DNA of 64,000 nt, taken from assembly GCA_014529385.2 (NCBI GenBank), contig CM043959.1, positions 52,513,753-52,577,752 on the forward strand, read 5' to 3'. Made by a program: the position numbers and the translations under genes. The notes beneath the pieces were generated by a model, which worked only from the letters and a program-made list of their open reading frames with translations, ran no database searches and was not told where the DNA came from. Position 1 is the first letter of the stretch, and every line of letters starts with the position of its first letter. This document shows, one piece after another, positions 10,063-22,473 of the stretch. The DNA comes from Adiantum capillus-veneris. Its lineage: Eukaryota > Streptophyta > Polypodiopsida > Polypodiales > Pteridaceae.

Positions 10063-10468
10063 GAGGCACTATTAGACTGCATTAAATGCAATCCTTGAAC
10101 CACCATTTATAAATTAAATGGCCCCCCAAATTTGATGACATATTCCACATGTATGTATCTAAAAATTATAGCTTACTAGTTTGAATGCAGATACATTCAC
10201 AACCTTCATATATTAAATGGCTTACTAGCCAATTTTAATGCACTACTTCAATTATAATTTTCATTATTCTTTGAGCCGTCACAATATCTTATGCAACTGT
10301 CTTATACACAAAATCCATGGGTCTTTTTGTCTACCTACCAATCTTTCGCTTTCATTAACCTTCACCACTTTCATTAACCTTCACTTAATCTTTCACTTTC
10401 ATTAACCTTCACTTAATCCACCACAGTTTTCTCGCATCTCCACCTTGAAATCTTTTGCTTGAGATAAT
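10063..10468. other. AT-rich intergenic stretch
   Basis: No coding sequence is visible. A short repeated phrase built on CTTTCATTAACCTTCAC occurs three times between about 10350 and 10415. Confidence 0.5.
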
Positions 10469-13400
10469 ATGTCCAACATGAAAGTGACAATAACTTGGAA
10501 GGTTGGTGGTCAGATAGTCAACCACGACATTTAGTTGAAGGGAAACTCATTGTTGCTTAGTGCTTACTATTTGCAGAGTTTGCTACCTCCATCTTGCCAT
10601 TTTCAATCACTATCTGCTCTTATTGAAAGTGACTATGGCCTAACAAAAGTCTTATTGCAACCACAATGGGATATTGAAGGTCATCAACATTTCTTAATAG
10701 ATGGATCTTTGTCGAGCTTGTTTGCGTTGCTTCATACATATATATTTATACAGGTATCTGGCAGTGAGAAAGAAAATGATAAAGAGATATCTGAAGATGT
10801 TTTAAGCATTGTGCATCTTGAAAGTAGCGGTGACAATATAGGACAGCTCAAACTTAGTCAATCATCATTTCATGGATTCAACAAAATCAAGGGGCAAAAA
10901 AGTTAAATGATCTATTAACATTATGTGGAGCTCCTTTGCAAGTTTTTGAACTTCCACAACATTATGATGGAAATTTGTGCTTTGAGTTACCTACAACTCA
11001 AGATAAAACAAAACGAATGTCAGGGATGGAACAACGCTTTGATGGTCACTTGTGGACTCGCCCATCTGTTACAACCATGGCGATAGCATGCGCAATTCCT
11101 CTAAGCCATTGTTTGGGATGCATGCAATACAATTATTCAACATGTCCTCATTATATTAAAGAACAAGAATTTAATAGTAGAGATTTTCATGGATATTTGG
11201 ACAGACCGGTGAAGAAGGACTACCTTGCAATGGAAGAGAAAACAACAATAACTTGTCATTATTGTCAGAAGGTTGTTCCTTGTGTTGCTGCTTGTCCCTG
11301 CAAAATCTATTATGTTTTGCCTAGAGATAGTACAATGTCGCGACTTGCAATACATGTTGGTAAACATGTCATAATGTTAAGGCAGGAACCTCCAAGGTTG
11401 TTATTTCAAGAGTGTGGAAACTAGTAGGTGCAATACTAAAAATTGAAAAGGGTGGCCCAAGAAAATCTCAAATGTTGGTGGTGCAACTTGTGCTCCACTC
11501 CTTGATTGGTGAGGAAGCTGAAGTTACATCCGATGGACAGTTCAATGATTTTTTGGAAGAAATGATGCCACTTGTTCAAACCAAAGAGTATGAGAAACTC
11601 AATTTTGTTCGTTAAATTTGTTAATTTTTTAACTATTATGGATTTAACTTTCTTGGGATGCATCAACGGTAGGTTTTCTTCAATTGTTTCAAAGGAGAGG
11701 AAGAGTCAAGGTGTTTTTATTGGGGATAGATATGATAGTATTTTATTGCTTCAAAAGAAGTGCATGTTTCCTTTTTCCCATGGGAATAGATTTCTTGGAC
11801 AGGGTGAAGAGGATGACAAGTGCTTCCTATTTAAAATGTCCACTAAGGGACCAAGTTTTGGGATTGATCTAGTAAATCGGATGAAAAGAACTGGAAATGG
11901 TGACTTAAGAAATGCGTGGGTGCATTTGGATTTTTACCCATAGAATAGATGAATGGGCAACAATGTCATGCTCAGTTTATGATCCAAGGTAATCTTTAAG
12001 TATTTAAATATCTCGTATTTTTTCTCATCATTAAATAAAAGAAGATGTGTGAAAATATTTATGTTGAATATCTTGCAGCATACAATCATTGCAGATAATT
12101 GCTATATGTGAAACTAAAGAGGAGGATGCAAAGACTCAAGTTATTTTTTGGGAGAACCTTAATTCAACAATGGAAAAGTACAGACATGGTGCAGCTGACT
12201 TTGCGGGTTTTATGTCTGATGAGGCTGGTGCAAATTGGAATGTTATTCAAACAGTCTTCAATGGTAGGCCAGATAATATCATGGAGGGATGTGAACGGTC
12301 ATGCCTATTTCATTGGGAGCAGAGTCTGCACAAATATGCTAAAAAGTGGATACCTCAACATCTAAGAAATCAACACATTGATATCTGTGAGGAATGGAGA
12401 GATTGTAAGACCATTGTGCTTGCATCTCAAAAGGCGCTTTCAATTCAAAAATGGTGGAGACAACATCTATCTACAGAGAGCATCACAAGAGTGAGTAGAT
12501 GGTTTAAATGGTGGGAGCAACGAATTTCACACTAGGGAGGAATTGCAACAGATGTAAGTCCCTTTATGACAATTTATATTTTTAGAAAAATTTATAAACT
12601 TTGCATACATGAAATATATATATATTTTTATTTGTTTGAATTTCATAGGCTGGTCTAAGTCCGTGGGAGCGGGCAAAAATTCCCAATGTTAATTTATCAA
12701 AAAGTGTGCATGCCAATTGAGAAAAATATCCTTGTATGATGCCTATGTAACAAATGTTATAAACTCGTATATTCAATGTGAAAAGTGTTTGGGATATACT
12801 ACTGGGTGTTATATAGGAACAGGTCCCACAATGGAGACCTTGCTTTCTCGAGTTGAATCTCAACAAACTCCAGCTCCAACCAACATGGCCCATCTATTAC
12901 ACTAGGGTGTTGTTGCAGGGACTCCAATGTATGTGCATCCAATTTTGCATGGAGACAAAGAAACAATACAACGTAAAAAGAGGGGTAGAATAGGAACAAG
13001 TAGCTCCCATCACCCGAAATATGTCATGGAATCTAGGCGACAACACCATCACGGTCGACCCAAAAAAATCAGGTTTGATACCCAAGGACCATGTATTTCT
13101 AACTTTTCGTTGCAAATCAGTGACAGTGATGATGATATTGGATCTCAAAAAGAAACAACCACACCTTTGTCATCTCAAAGAAACAATGTGTTTGAGAGTG
13201 ATGTGCCACGCACTCAGTGGGCCTTGAGGAGAACGTCCAAGAAAGTGTTTTGGAATAGTAGGGAGAAAAAACTATGACAATATCTGCATAGCTGCTCTAT
13301 TGGTCTTGTTGCTCCATGTATATGGTCCGAAAGAATGTTCAAGGGTAAAAAAATTGAGCAATGGTTATGGTTTTGTAATCATGATATTTTGCATACTCGA

Positions 13401-13949
13401 TCAATCAAAAGACAAATCAAAGATTTACCTCCTGCTCCGAATGTTTGGCCAGTAGTAGCAAGAGGGCAAATATATCCACACGGGAACTTGCAGTGCTGCA
13501 TTATAGTGGATTTATGACAGATAATTCAATGGTAAATGTGCAACCTCCGGCTGGCGACTGCGAAGAAGGTGGTGGCAGATCACGAAAAATAAAGTGGAGG
13601 CATGGAATTTCTAAAGAGGCCATGAAGAAATTGGAAGCATGTAATAGAATGATAGTTATATTTTTGGCTGAAGTGAAAAGGTCTCAAGAGCATGTAGTTT
13701 TTCGAGTTCTCACTGAAAAAAGTTATGAGATTCATATAAAAAGGAGTCCAACATGCACGTGTCCAGATTTTCAAAAGCGAGAGAAGACCAACAAATCCTT
13801 TTTGGCATGCAAACATATGTACTATGTGTAGACGAAAGTGCTCGAACTTGAACCTAAGGAGCACATGATTATTCATCAGTCAACCCTCTCACCAATGGAC
13901 ATTGCCTTTATTCTTGGACAACCAAGGAGGATTTCTCCCTCCCTTTAAT
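10469..13949 (+). pseudogene. Decayed SWIM zinc-finger gene, MULE/FAR1-like, with introns
   Basis: A plus-strand gene remnant. It starts at ATG 10469, with TAG 22 codons later, and continues through coding pieces at 10535-10906, 10936-11424, 11640-11943, 12089-12535, 12714-12905 and 13502-13831. Two introns have clean GT-AG ends: 11989-12078 (the phase joins coding on both sides) and 12554-12648. Recognisable features are a Cys-rich CHYCQKVV segment near 11255, an HRIDEW...FMSDEAGANWN region (about 11928-12250) and a SWIM finger CTCPDF...ACKH at 13753-13817. The layout matches a plant family of SWIM-domain proteins related to Mutator-type transposases, placed from memory. Several stops and a frameshift near 11930 show it is dead. 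No terminal inverted repeats were found. Confidence 0.7.
13502..13831 (+). pseudogene. SWIM zinc-finger exon of the decayed gene
   Basis: This is the 3' coding piece of the decayed gene. It carries CXC (13753-13761) and CKH (13809-13817) spaced as in a SWIM finger (CxCx-n-CxH), preceded by a lysine/arginine-rich segment. SWIM fingers are typical of Mutator-derived transposases and FAR1/FHY3 proteins. The frame ends at a TAG just after the finger. Confidence 0.7.
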
Positions 13950-14440
13950 TATAGCTGGTTTGATATGCATCTTTCACTAAACTAGAATATTGTTCTATGA
14001 TATTAAAGTGTTTTTTTGTATTTATTTTAGTTTATTTCACTTGTGATTATTTATCTTGGAAAAACATTGTTTATGCAGCACAGTATTTCAAATTTCAAGC
14101 GAAAGACAGAAGCAACTTGCAAGCTATTTGGGAGAAAATTACTTGCCCTTTAGAGTGACCATTACATTTATGGAATTTATGCCTTTTTGTTACTCTAATT
14201 TTGGTTCTATCCTGTGGTAGTTAAGCGAATGTACCTACATCCTCAAACTTAGGTTGTTTCAAAAAGTTCAAGCTTGGGAAAAATAGTATTGTCTCTATTT
14301 GGCATGATTTTTGACTTTATCGCATGTATATATGCTGTGGATTATTTGACTCTGATGACATGCACTACAAATATATTTGACTCTAATGGCATGAGTTGTG
14401 GAATGGTGATTTTTTTAATTTACATTTTCGCGTCGTTATG

Positions 14441-14442
<2 letters not shown>

Positions 14443-14504
<62 letters not shown>
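14443..14504. repeat. (CT)n microsatellite
   Basis: An uninterrupted CT dinucleotide tract of about 62 bp. Confidence 0.98.
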
Positions 14505-14508
<4 letters not shown>

Positions 14509-17377
14509 AGTGATATACAACTCTAGAATTTTACTTTGTCTCTCGAAAGATTTTATAAGAGAAGTCACACTCTCTCTCAAGGATTTATGATCTCTTCTTC
14601 CAATGGTAACGTGCATAGATATTATCTCTCTAGAATTTATACTTTCTCTCTCCGTCAACCACACATATATGGAGTCTTATGATGATTGAAAATTACATTA
14701 AATAGATACTTTTTTCTATGACACATGTTTGGTTTAAAAAACTCTAAAGATTGTTGAAATTGTCAAAAAAACTTGAAATGAAAAACTCTCAAATGTTAAA
14801 TCCCCATCCGTCACTATGGTAACTCGTTTTAGGTGCTTTCTCTGCCATAAGCACAGTGAAGGCTGACTCAGATGAAGTGTCTGAGATTTCTCCTGCACAG
14901 TTGCTAAGGGCTCTATGTTTACTTGATTAACACTCTCTTCAGTGGATTCCCTAGTCATTGGTCTCTGGATACTCTAACACGCTATCGGTACCAAGCTCTT
15001 GATCTCAAAAACATGAACAATTCAATAATTCTCAACCTTGACCTATTACCTGGATGTGTTTAGGATCTCAGAGCTACCTTTGATATTCCAAATCCTCCTT
15101 TGAAACAATCTCCCTTCATGTACAAGGCTTAGTAAAAACTTGAACATGGAAGTAGTTAAGCCAAACCAGCAACTGATATATGTACAAATTTTGGTCACTT
15201 ACAGGGTCTCATGCACCATTTCAATGATCTTTAGACCTAGTAATTATATATAGGTCTTACTCCATAGGGTGGAGCCAAAATTGACTTAAAATATTTAATC
15301 CTATCACTTATGGATTAAAATTGTGATTTTTCTTGCCTATAGTCTTGTGAGGTTTTTTTCTCTTCCTACTGTCACAAAGACTTTGTACCCAATGAAAACA
15401 ATTGGCTTTGGCAAGAAACGCAAAGTTTTGACTCTTTTGAAGGGTTCAAGAGTCCCTTGGTCTGTTTTTGGATTGCTTTCAGAGTGGAGTTTAGCTTATT
15501 CCCATGCTCAAGAGAGTACTTCTAGATTTAGCTAAGAAAGGATGCAAGTTACCTTGGGAACTTCGTCAGGTGCAGGTTGGTCTCCTCAATCCAAGTATGT
15601 CTCAAGTGAAAAAATCATGATTTTTGTATGTCAAAATGGATTATTACACTTTTCCCAATTGTAAATTTGATGGATGCCTTGTACAACTTGAGACAAGCCC
15701 TCGATATCAATAACGTCCAAAAATATCTTTTTTAGAAGAACTTTCTACAAAAATTGTGATATTTGCATTGAGTCCTGTTTTGGCAATTTTTTGAAGTTTT
15801 TGTCAAATCCCAAGTGTTTTACCCTTATTCAAGAGTGTCTTTGCCAATTCTCACCACAATTGGGCAATTGAATTGGTTTCAAGCCTTATTTCAACACTTT
15901 TTGGCAAGAGAGATCAAGTTTTGACTTTAGACTCACTTTTTGATGTTCAATTTGTAGCAAAATTCACACAGTAGCTTGAACACATTAGTCAAAGATAGGC
16001 ATGAAGTGTCATGCAGGTTCCTATCCTCTGGCCTCACCTGCAAGAGAAAATTATGATTTTCTCTCACAGATATTCGTTTAAATGTTTTTGAGAATTTTGG
16101 TGATGGCTATGCATTCACTATTTTCCACACTTATCAAGCCCAAAAATCTACACTTCCTTAGATGCAACATCATTATTCAAGATTTCCTTACCTTTGGTAT
16201 ATGGGTCCCTTCATTGATATGCAATTCCAATGAGATGTAGAGATTGCTTGTCAATCTTACTTGATTACCCTACTTCTAAAACAGAGAAAACAACTCAAAA
16301 AAGGATTTCCAATACTTAATACACATTTCAGCTCCAACCATATCTAAAGTACTAATTCTAACTTGTCTAATAATTTTGTAGCGAGAAGCTCACCACAATC
16401 ACCTTCAAACAAAAACCAAGGAAACTTGGTCTTCCTTTTCTAATCTATATAACCTAAGAATTTTTCCTAAGGCCGCTCTGTTGGACTTAGTTGCGGCTCA
16501 CTCTAGTCTAGGTACTCGTTCCCTGGAAATGGTGTCAATGTTTGGAGATCCACACATGTCAACACCTATCACATCTCTGAAAGAGGCAGTACCAAGACAA
16601 AATGTCAATCTTGGGAATCGAATGACTCGACTAGTGCATGGAGGCATGCCAAGAGATTGTCAAGCTCTTGTCTGAACACAACACATTCACTACAACACTT
16701 GATGTGTACTCAATGCACTGAAATATTTGATCTTTTACATGATCTCTCACCAAAATACATATAAATCCTTAAACAAACCATCTTCAATTGACTCCAAACT
16801 TCCTAGGCAATATGTGAGAACTATGTTGAATAAATGGGTCATCAAATTTACAAAAATATTTCATGCAAAAATCAAATTTTTCTTCTGTTAACTTGAATGC
16901 AGACCAACTTTTCATAATTTGGATGCCTATTGAATTCTCCTAAGTGCCAAAAATCACATGCAACAGATAGATTGTTGATACAACACTAGTATAGAGATAA
17001 ATGCCACCTAGAAATTTGTAGATGAAGTTGCACATTTTTTGTGTGATGCTTGCAATGTAGATATCCACATTTAGAGCTTGCCATGGCAAACACACTGGTG
17101 CCCTCAAAAATCCAATGTGACAACCATGCGGTGTGATGTGAGCAATTCAAAGACATAACAAAAAAGAGAAGACATGATGTACAAAGAGAAACCTTATTTG
17201 TTCTATTTCATAATAATCATCGTACAAAAAACATTACAAGGTTTCCATTTATACCCTGGCTCGGGGTTTTATGGTACAAAAGCAAGAATTACCATTCTTC
17301 CCATCACAACAATTACATTCTAGGCTTCTCATTACAATCAATTTCAAATTTGGATTATGGGGAAGTCTACATCATTG
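14505..17377. other. Intergenic, no recognisable gene
   Basis: AT-rich sequence with only short open frames that lack homology I can name. A minus-strand frame from 14958 (MTRESTEESVNQV) has a gene-like start but nothing further supports it. Confidence 0.5.
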
Positions 17378-17480
17378 GGAATTACACTTATGATTACTTG
17401 GGAGATAGAGTTAACTAGAGAATCTCTACTGGAATTACACTTATGATTACTTGGGAGATAGAATTAACTAGAGAATCTCT
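17378..17480. repeat. 53-bp tandem duplication
   Basis: A unit beginning GGAATTACACTTATGATTAC occurs at 17378 and again at 17431 with one mismatch (gagtt versus gaatt). It is a simple local duplication. Confidence 0.9.
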
Positions 17481-18779
17481 TCCAACAGGGGTTTGGGAAA
17501 TGATCGTGCAACTAAAGTGAGTTCGTGCTAGGAAAAGGGCCAAACAAAGCTATGGGTATCTATGAGTGCATCCGAGGGCAATAAAGCAGGTATGAAGGTC
17601 AAGGGCACACAGGTGGATGCAGGTGTGCATGTTTGTGGGGGTTATTTGGACCAAGGTGCTATGCTATAGGGCCTTTCAAAGGTGGCTGATCAAAGGGTTC
17701 AAAGTGTAGCAATGTAAGTGGAGGAGGTGGCTCTCAAAGTGCTCTATAGGCTAGTCTAGATGGTCTGTCAATCAGAGGTCTATAGCTCAAGTTATGGCAG
17801 TTTGAAGAAAAGGGTGAGGGTGCTTTGCAGATTCTTAGGGATTGGACAAGTGCAGTAGGATGGTTAGATCATAGGTGAGTTGATAGATCTAAAGTGCTCA
17901 ATGTATGGAGCATGTCAGTCTTTTTAGATCGGCAAATCAAAGTCCAATGGTCAAGACATGGGCAATTGAAGTTTTGTTGGGGTCAGTTATGTACCCTTTT
18001 GGTCACCTCAGTAAGTGTGCCATCATATGTTTTTTCAAGCTTTCTAAGGTTTGCAAATATTTTATGAAGCATGGGGAGCAAGCTAGAAGTGACATATTTA
18101 TCAACTGGAGCTATGAGCATAGAGATATGCCCTGCAGAAGTTGGCAGCAGGGAAAAAAGGTGACATGATGTTTTTTTTAATTTTTTTTGGCTCTCAGTTC
18201 GAGACTGTTGAGACATCTGATATCATAGGGGACGTGGTTTTCTGAAGTTGGCAACATGGACTTCCAACATAGTTTTATAGCATGATCATTTGATGGGGGA
18301 GCCATGAGATACGAGCTTTCCAAGTAGCACAAAAAGTGGGTGGTTTTAGTGAAGCTAACAAGTTTTTCTGGGGGTTTTTTTAAGGGCAATTCCCTATGGT
18401 TTCCATGTGGAAATAGCATATAACCCACACACATGGGTGCAGTCAAAGGGTATTTAGACAAAAAGAATCAGTGAAATTGGAGCATAGAATTGTCATAAAT
18501 GGAAACACACCCTATAAGGGCCCTGCTTTTGATGGATTGGGGGCTTTTTTACCAATATAGGCAAAGGGGGACATACATAATTCACAAAAACAAGAGAGAA
18601 GTTTGCAAACGGAGTGCACATTTGTCATTCCTTGAGAATCCATTGATATAGTGTAGTGATCGTGAGCCTTCAACTCGCTCGTAGTTCCACATCTTCTCCC
18701 TAGGCACCTCAGATGCTTGGACCTCCCAAAAAATCTGATTCACCCCTGTATGGCCACATTAATATAAAAATTTATGCTT
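17481..18779. other. Intergenic, no recognisable gene
   Basis: Short open frames only (for example 17905-18168 plus and 18177-18461 minus), with no motif or homologue that I can recognise. Confidence 0.45.
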
Positions 18780-20220
18780 CAAAAAGCCAATAACATCCTT
18801 GGCACACTCATGTGCCATGCATCAGGCTTCAATTGCTCATTTGTTAAAGCCATCTTAACAACTGCCCGTGCCCCGTCATGCTCCCCTTTGCCATGGCCCG
18901 AGGCAAATAAACTCCACAACATTTCAATGCCAATCAAAGTGTAGTACCTAGAACAATGACACATCTTCAATGTTGTGCAGAAACAAATCTCTTGAAACCA
19001 TTAATCAGAGGTGGAAGAAAACTTAGCATACCTTGACACAAAGAAGAATGGTCTAGATGAATTGAATTGAGCAGCCCATCCATCCGACCACACCCAATGC
19101 CGCTTCAAAAAGTTGAAACCTTCCTCTTGCAGCCAAGCAATGCTGCACAAATAGCATGTCATGATCTTTATCATCTGAAATTTAGAAATGTGTGTATTTT
19201 AACACCTTGTCTTCCTCGCCTCAAATGTATGTGATGTACACCAAGATAGTGACTTGTGAAGAGTACCAATGCATTGATCGGATTTCATTTTTCTCCTTAA
19301 AAGAGTAATTTTTTGCAAAGTCTATAACGTAGACCACTTTATCTCTAGGAAACCTTTGAATGCAAACTTTAAACTGTTGAGATTGCCAGCGAGCAATAAA
19401 ATTGTGACGGATGTAAGTGGTCACATGCTTTTGAAGGAAAGATGTGAAATCCTTGCATCCCATTTGCTTCATCAAAAGATCTTTTGTGCTTCTTACCTTC
19501 AGAATGGGTTGAGGCAACATCTTCAAGCAGCTTAAGTGAAATCTGGACTGCATTTTCAATTTTTTTCTTTTGGACAAAGCACATTAAAAAAATTTTGAAC
19601 TCATTTTTGGGCTTTGTAAGAGTGCCACATCATCAAAGTTGTACAAAAGAAAGCAACCCGGTAGACCCCTCTAAATATTGCTTAGAACCCCATGATATGA
19701 CCTATCATTGGAAAGTTCTTGAAAAATGGATTCTAAAGAGCCAAGGTCCGAAAAGTTTGGATGACTTCTATGAAAGTTATGCCATTTTTTTTCAATCAGC
19801 CAGGTTTTGTTACCGTTACGATAATCTAAAATCACCTTTTTCTAGATCTACATGAAGGCAATGTCCGATACATGCATGCTATATATCAATAGATAGCATT
19901 TGAAGAGTAGATTTTAAATATCCAACCTCCGACAAGTTTGGATCTTATTTGCAAAAAATTTACCGATCCCCACTTTTTGAAAGCTATGCCACATCAACAA
20001 TTCTTACAAGGCCCATTTTTGAGTCCAAACTTTTCCTAATGATTAACCTCTCCGATCCACATTCAGGACATTCTCCCTTCAAGCAAGGTAGCTTGTGAAA
20101 TGCAGACTCACTTGGTTTTGCACATAACAACATATCACTTAGTGTGTTCACGCTAGTGTATGTGTACGTTGCAGCTTGACACTTACTTGTAGCCTCTTCT
20201 GGCAAGGGTATAGCACACAT
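18780..20220 (-). pseudogene. Multi-exon gene remnant with SGHGKGEHDGA motif
   Basis: A minus-strand locus with several exons. 20220-19984 encodes a Cys-pair segment (CLKGECPECG). 19577-19221 encodes FIARWQSQQF...VIDFAKNY...MHW, and about 19130-19032 encodes a tryptophan-rich LKRHWVWSDGWAAQF stretch. 18947-18780 encodes GIEMLWSLFASGHGKGEHDGA. The last intron (18948-19031, 84 bp, GT-AG) joins a split arginine codon in frame, so it is a real splice junction. The residue pattern matches a family of long uncharacterised proteins found widely in plants and animals, which I suspect to be transposon-derived; I cannot name it. One apparent frameshift near 19125 suggests a pseudogene. Upstream exons are not resolved. 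Confidence 0.6.
18948..19031 (-). other. Intron of the SGHGKG gene
   Basis: The minus strand reads CAAG/GTATGC at the donor and TTCTAG/GTAC at the acceptor. Splicing completes one arginine codon and keeps the frame between the two best-conserved exons. Confidence 0.7.
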
Positions 20221-20609
20221 GCATCCACATCAATTGCCGTGCATTCTCGTTCTGCTTTGTCTCATGTGGTTGAATGCTTCCTTGAGGTATATCATTTGAA
20301 TATGAGCAATACAACAGCACGTGTAACGGTCCTTCAACTTACAAACAAACCAAGGTTTTAATCCCTCAAAACATCTGAGAGAGATCTTGGTGTGTGGGTA
20401 TTGCATTTGGAACCTCCTGTAAGGCTCCCCTTGTGCAAGAAAAAGTAAAACCCATCAGAGGCTTACAATGAAAATCAATGGAGCTAGGGATAAAAACAAA
20501 GGACAAAATAAAATTTAGATGGTTCAAGTGCTAGAGATATATGACGCTTATACCTATAGGAGAACTATGTCCACATGCAATTGGTAAATGCAAAGAACAT
20601 GTCACATTA

Positions 20610-21760
20610 ATGTTTCATTCAAAGATCTCGATGCTCCACGACTACCTTTGAGAGGTACTCTATGGCCAGAAAACCTAGAGAGCCCCTTTATTGTCCTACT
20701 TCCATGAATACCTTTGAAACGAACTTTGTACTTCTTTTTACCCCCAAAGTACCTAGAGAACCCATTTAAACTCTCATGGTACTTCCATGAGTACCTTTGA
20801 GATGGTACCCAATGACTACCTTTGAAAGGTACTCTATGACTTTTCTATCTCTAGAGTACCTAGCGACCACCTTTATTGCCATGGTACTTCCATGAGTACC
20901 TTTGAGAACATGTTAGGCAAATGGTTGATTCAATGATTATGAAACTCCATGAATACCTTTGAGAGGGTACTCTATGACTTCTATCTCTAGAGTTCCTAGA
21001 GATCCCCTTTACTATCATGTTACTTCCATGACTATATTTGAAAGGAACTCTGTACTTTTTTCTACCCCCAAAGTACCTAGAGAACCCATTTAAACTCTCA
21101 TGGTACTTCTATGATTACCTTTGAGATGGTACCCAATGACTACCTTTGAAAGGTACTCTATGACTTTTCTATGTCTAGAGTACCTAGAGAGCCCCTTTAC
21201 TGGCATGGTACTTCCATGAGTACCTTTGAGAGCATGTGAGGCAAATGGCTGATTCGGTACTCATGAAACTCCATGAATACCTTTGAGAGGGTACTCTATG
21301 ACTTCTATCTCAAGAGTACATAGAGAGCCCCTTTACTGTCATGGTACTTCCATGAGTAGCTTTGAGAACATGTAAGACTAATGGTTTATTCAAAGATCAC
21401 AAAACTCCATGACTACCTTTCAGAGGGTACTCTATGACTACCTTTGAGAGGTTAGTCTATGACTTTTCTATCTCTAGAGTACCTAGAGAACCCCTTTACT
21501 ATCATGGTACTTCCATGAGAACCTTTGAAGGAACCCTATGATCCTTTTCTACCTACAAAGTACCTAGAGAACCCATTTAGAGTCTCATGGTACTTCCATA
21601 ATTGCCTTTATGAGGTAAATTCTAAGAACTTTTCTATCTACAAAGTACATAAGGAACCTCTTCACTCTCATGGTGTTTCCATTGCTACCTTTGTTAGGTA
21701 CTCTGAAGGCTATTATCTATCTCCAAAGTACCTATAGCTTTAGGATTGGTGCCATAAGAT
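20610..21760. repeat. Degenerate tandem array with 324-bp higher-order period
   Basis: Units of roughly 80 bp built from phrases such as GGTACTTCCATGAGTACC, TTTGAGAGGTACTCTATGAC and AGAGTACCTAGAGA recur more than a dozen times. Distinct variants repeat together: the phrase at 20741 recurs at 21065, and the phrase at 20941 recurs at 21265, both 324 bp apart, so sub-units are arranged in a higher-order unit. The array becomes more divergent toward 21760. Copia-2 inserted at its degraded edge. Confidence 0.85.
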
Positions 21761-21910
21761 TCTTGAGTACTTATCACTAAGGTATTTTTAGGGGTAATTG
21801 AGTTTGTTTTTTCTCATACTATCTGCTACCTAGCAAAAAAGTACTTTCAATTCTTCCAAGCACCTCACAACTACGTAAGAGTATACATTGGTGGTTTTTG
21901 AGTGCATGTA

Positions 21911-21915
21911 TATAG
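21911..21915. repeat. Target-site duplication tatag, left copy
   Basis: The bases tatag precede the left LTR of copia-2 and recur at 27114-27118 after the right LTR. Confidence 0.9.
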
Positions 21916-22236
21916 TGTTGAGATGTGGAGCTCTACATCTTGAGCTGGCATCCACTACGGGTCTTGGCCGCTTATGGCATTTACTCACTGGCGCGTTAGG
22001 CGACCGACACGAAGGATCTCTGCCAGTGATTCTACAGCTAGACTACACTTATAGTGCCAGCCTAGTACGCTTCTAGCGAGTTCACACTTAGTGACCGCAT
22101 GTACATATGTGCTACTTTTCAGTTTTAGCACTAAGTCATTTTGTACTCTCTTTTCTATGTGAAGAAGAAGAAGCTTTCCATCTCTGTGTGGTGTGTGCTT
22201 GTCTTGTGTAGCTCTCTTGCATCCTCATTCTTTACA
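21916..22236 (+). repeat. Copia-2 5' LTR
   Basis: This 321-bp LTR starts TGTTGAG and ends TTTACA, followed at once by the primer-binding site. It is about 97% identical to 26802-27113 over the shared part. Confidence 0.93.
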
Positions 22237-22249
22237 TGGTATCAGAGCC
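22237..22249 (+). other. Copia-2 primer-binding site (initiator tRNA-Met)
   Basis: TGGTATCAGAGCC abuts the 5' LTR and matches the complement of the initiator tRNA-Met 3' end. Confidence 0.93.
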
Positions 22250-22473
22250 TGGTGCAGGCAAGAGAGGCTAAGAGAGCAAGAGCATCACAATCCCTTCTGA
22301 ACAGGTCTCCAAAGTGAAGTACACAGAGATTTACTGTACAAGTATAGTGGTTGTATGTACGCTTGATTGTGGACACTCGTTGAGTGTAGAAAGCGTTACA
22401 GGTACCACAATAGCAGGTTCAACAGATTTGCAAGTTTTTGCAGATTGCAGCTATTTTGTCTTAGTGCTTCAAG

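Noticed and set aside
14383-14664. Frames rich in SLSLSL or RERERE, also at 31177, 33166, 52244, 56773, 57956 and 60822
   Set aside because: These are direct translations of (CT)n/(GA)n microsatellites, not proteins.
14734-15010. Possible minus-strand LTR element start (TTGGTACCGATAGC near 14987 resembling a primer site, followed by MTRESTEES)
   Set aside because: The primer match is weak, the distance to the ATG is too short for a leader, and no LTR repeat was found.
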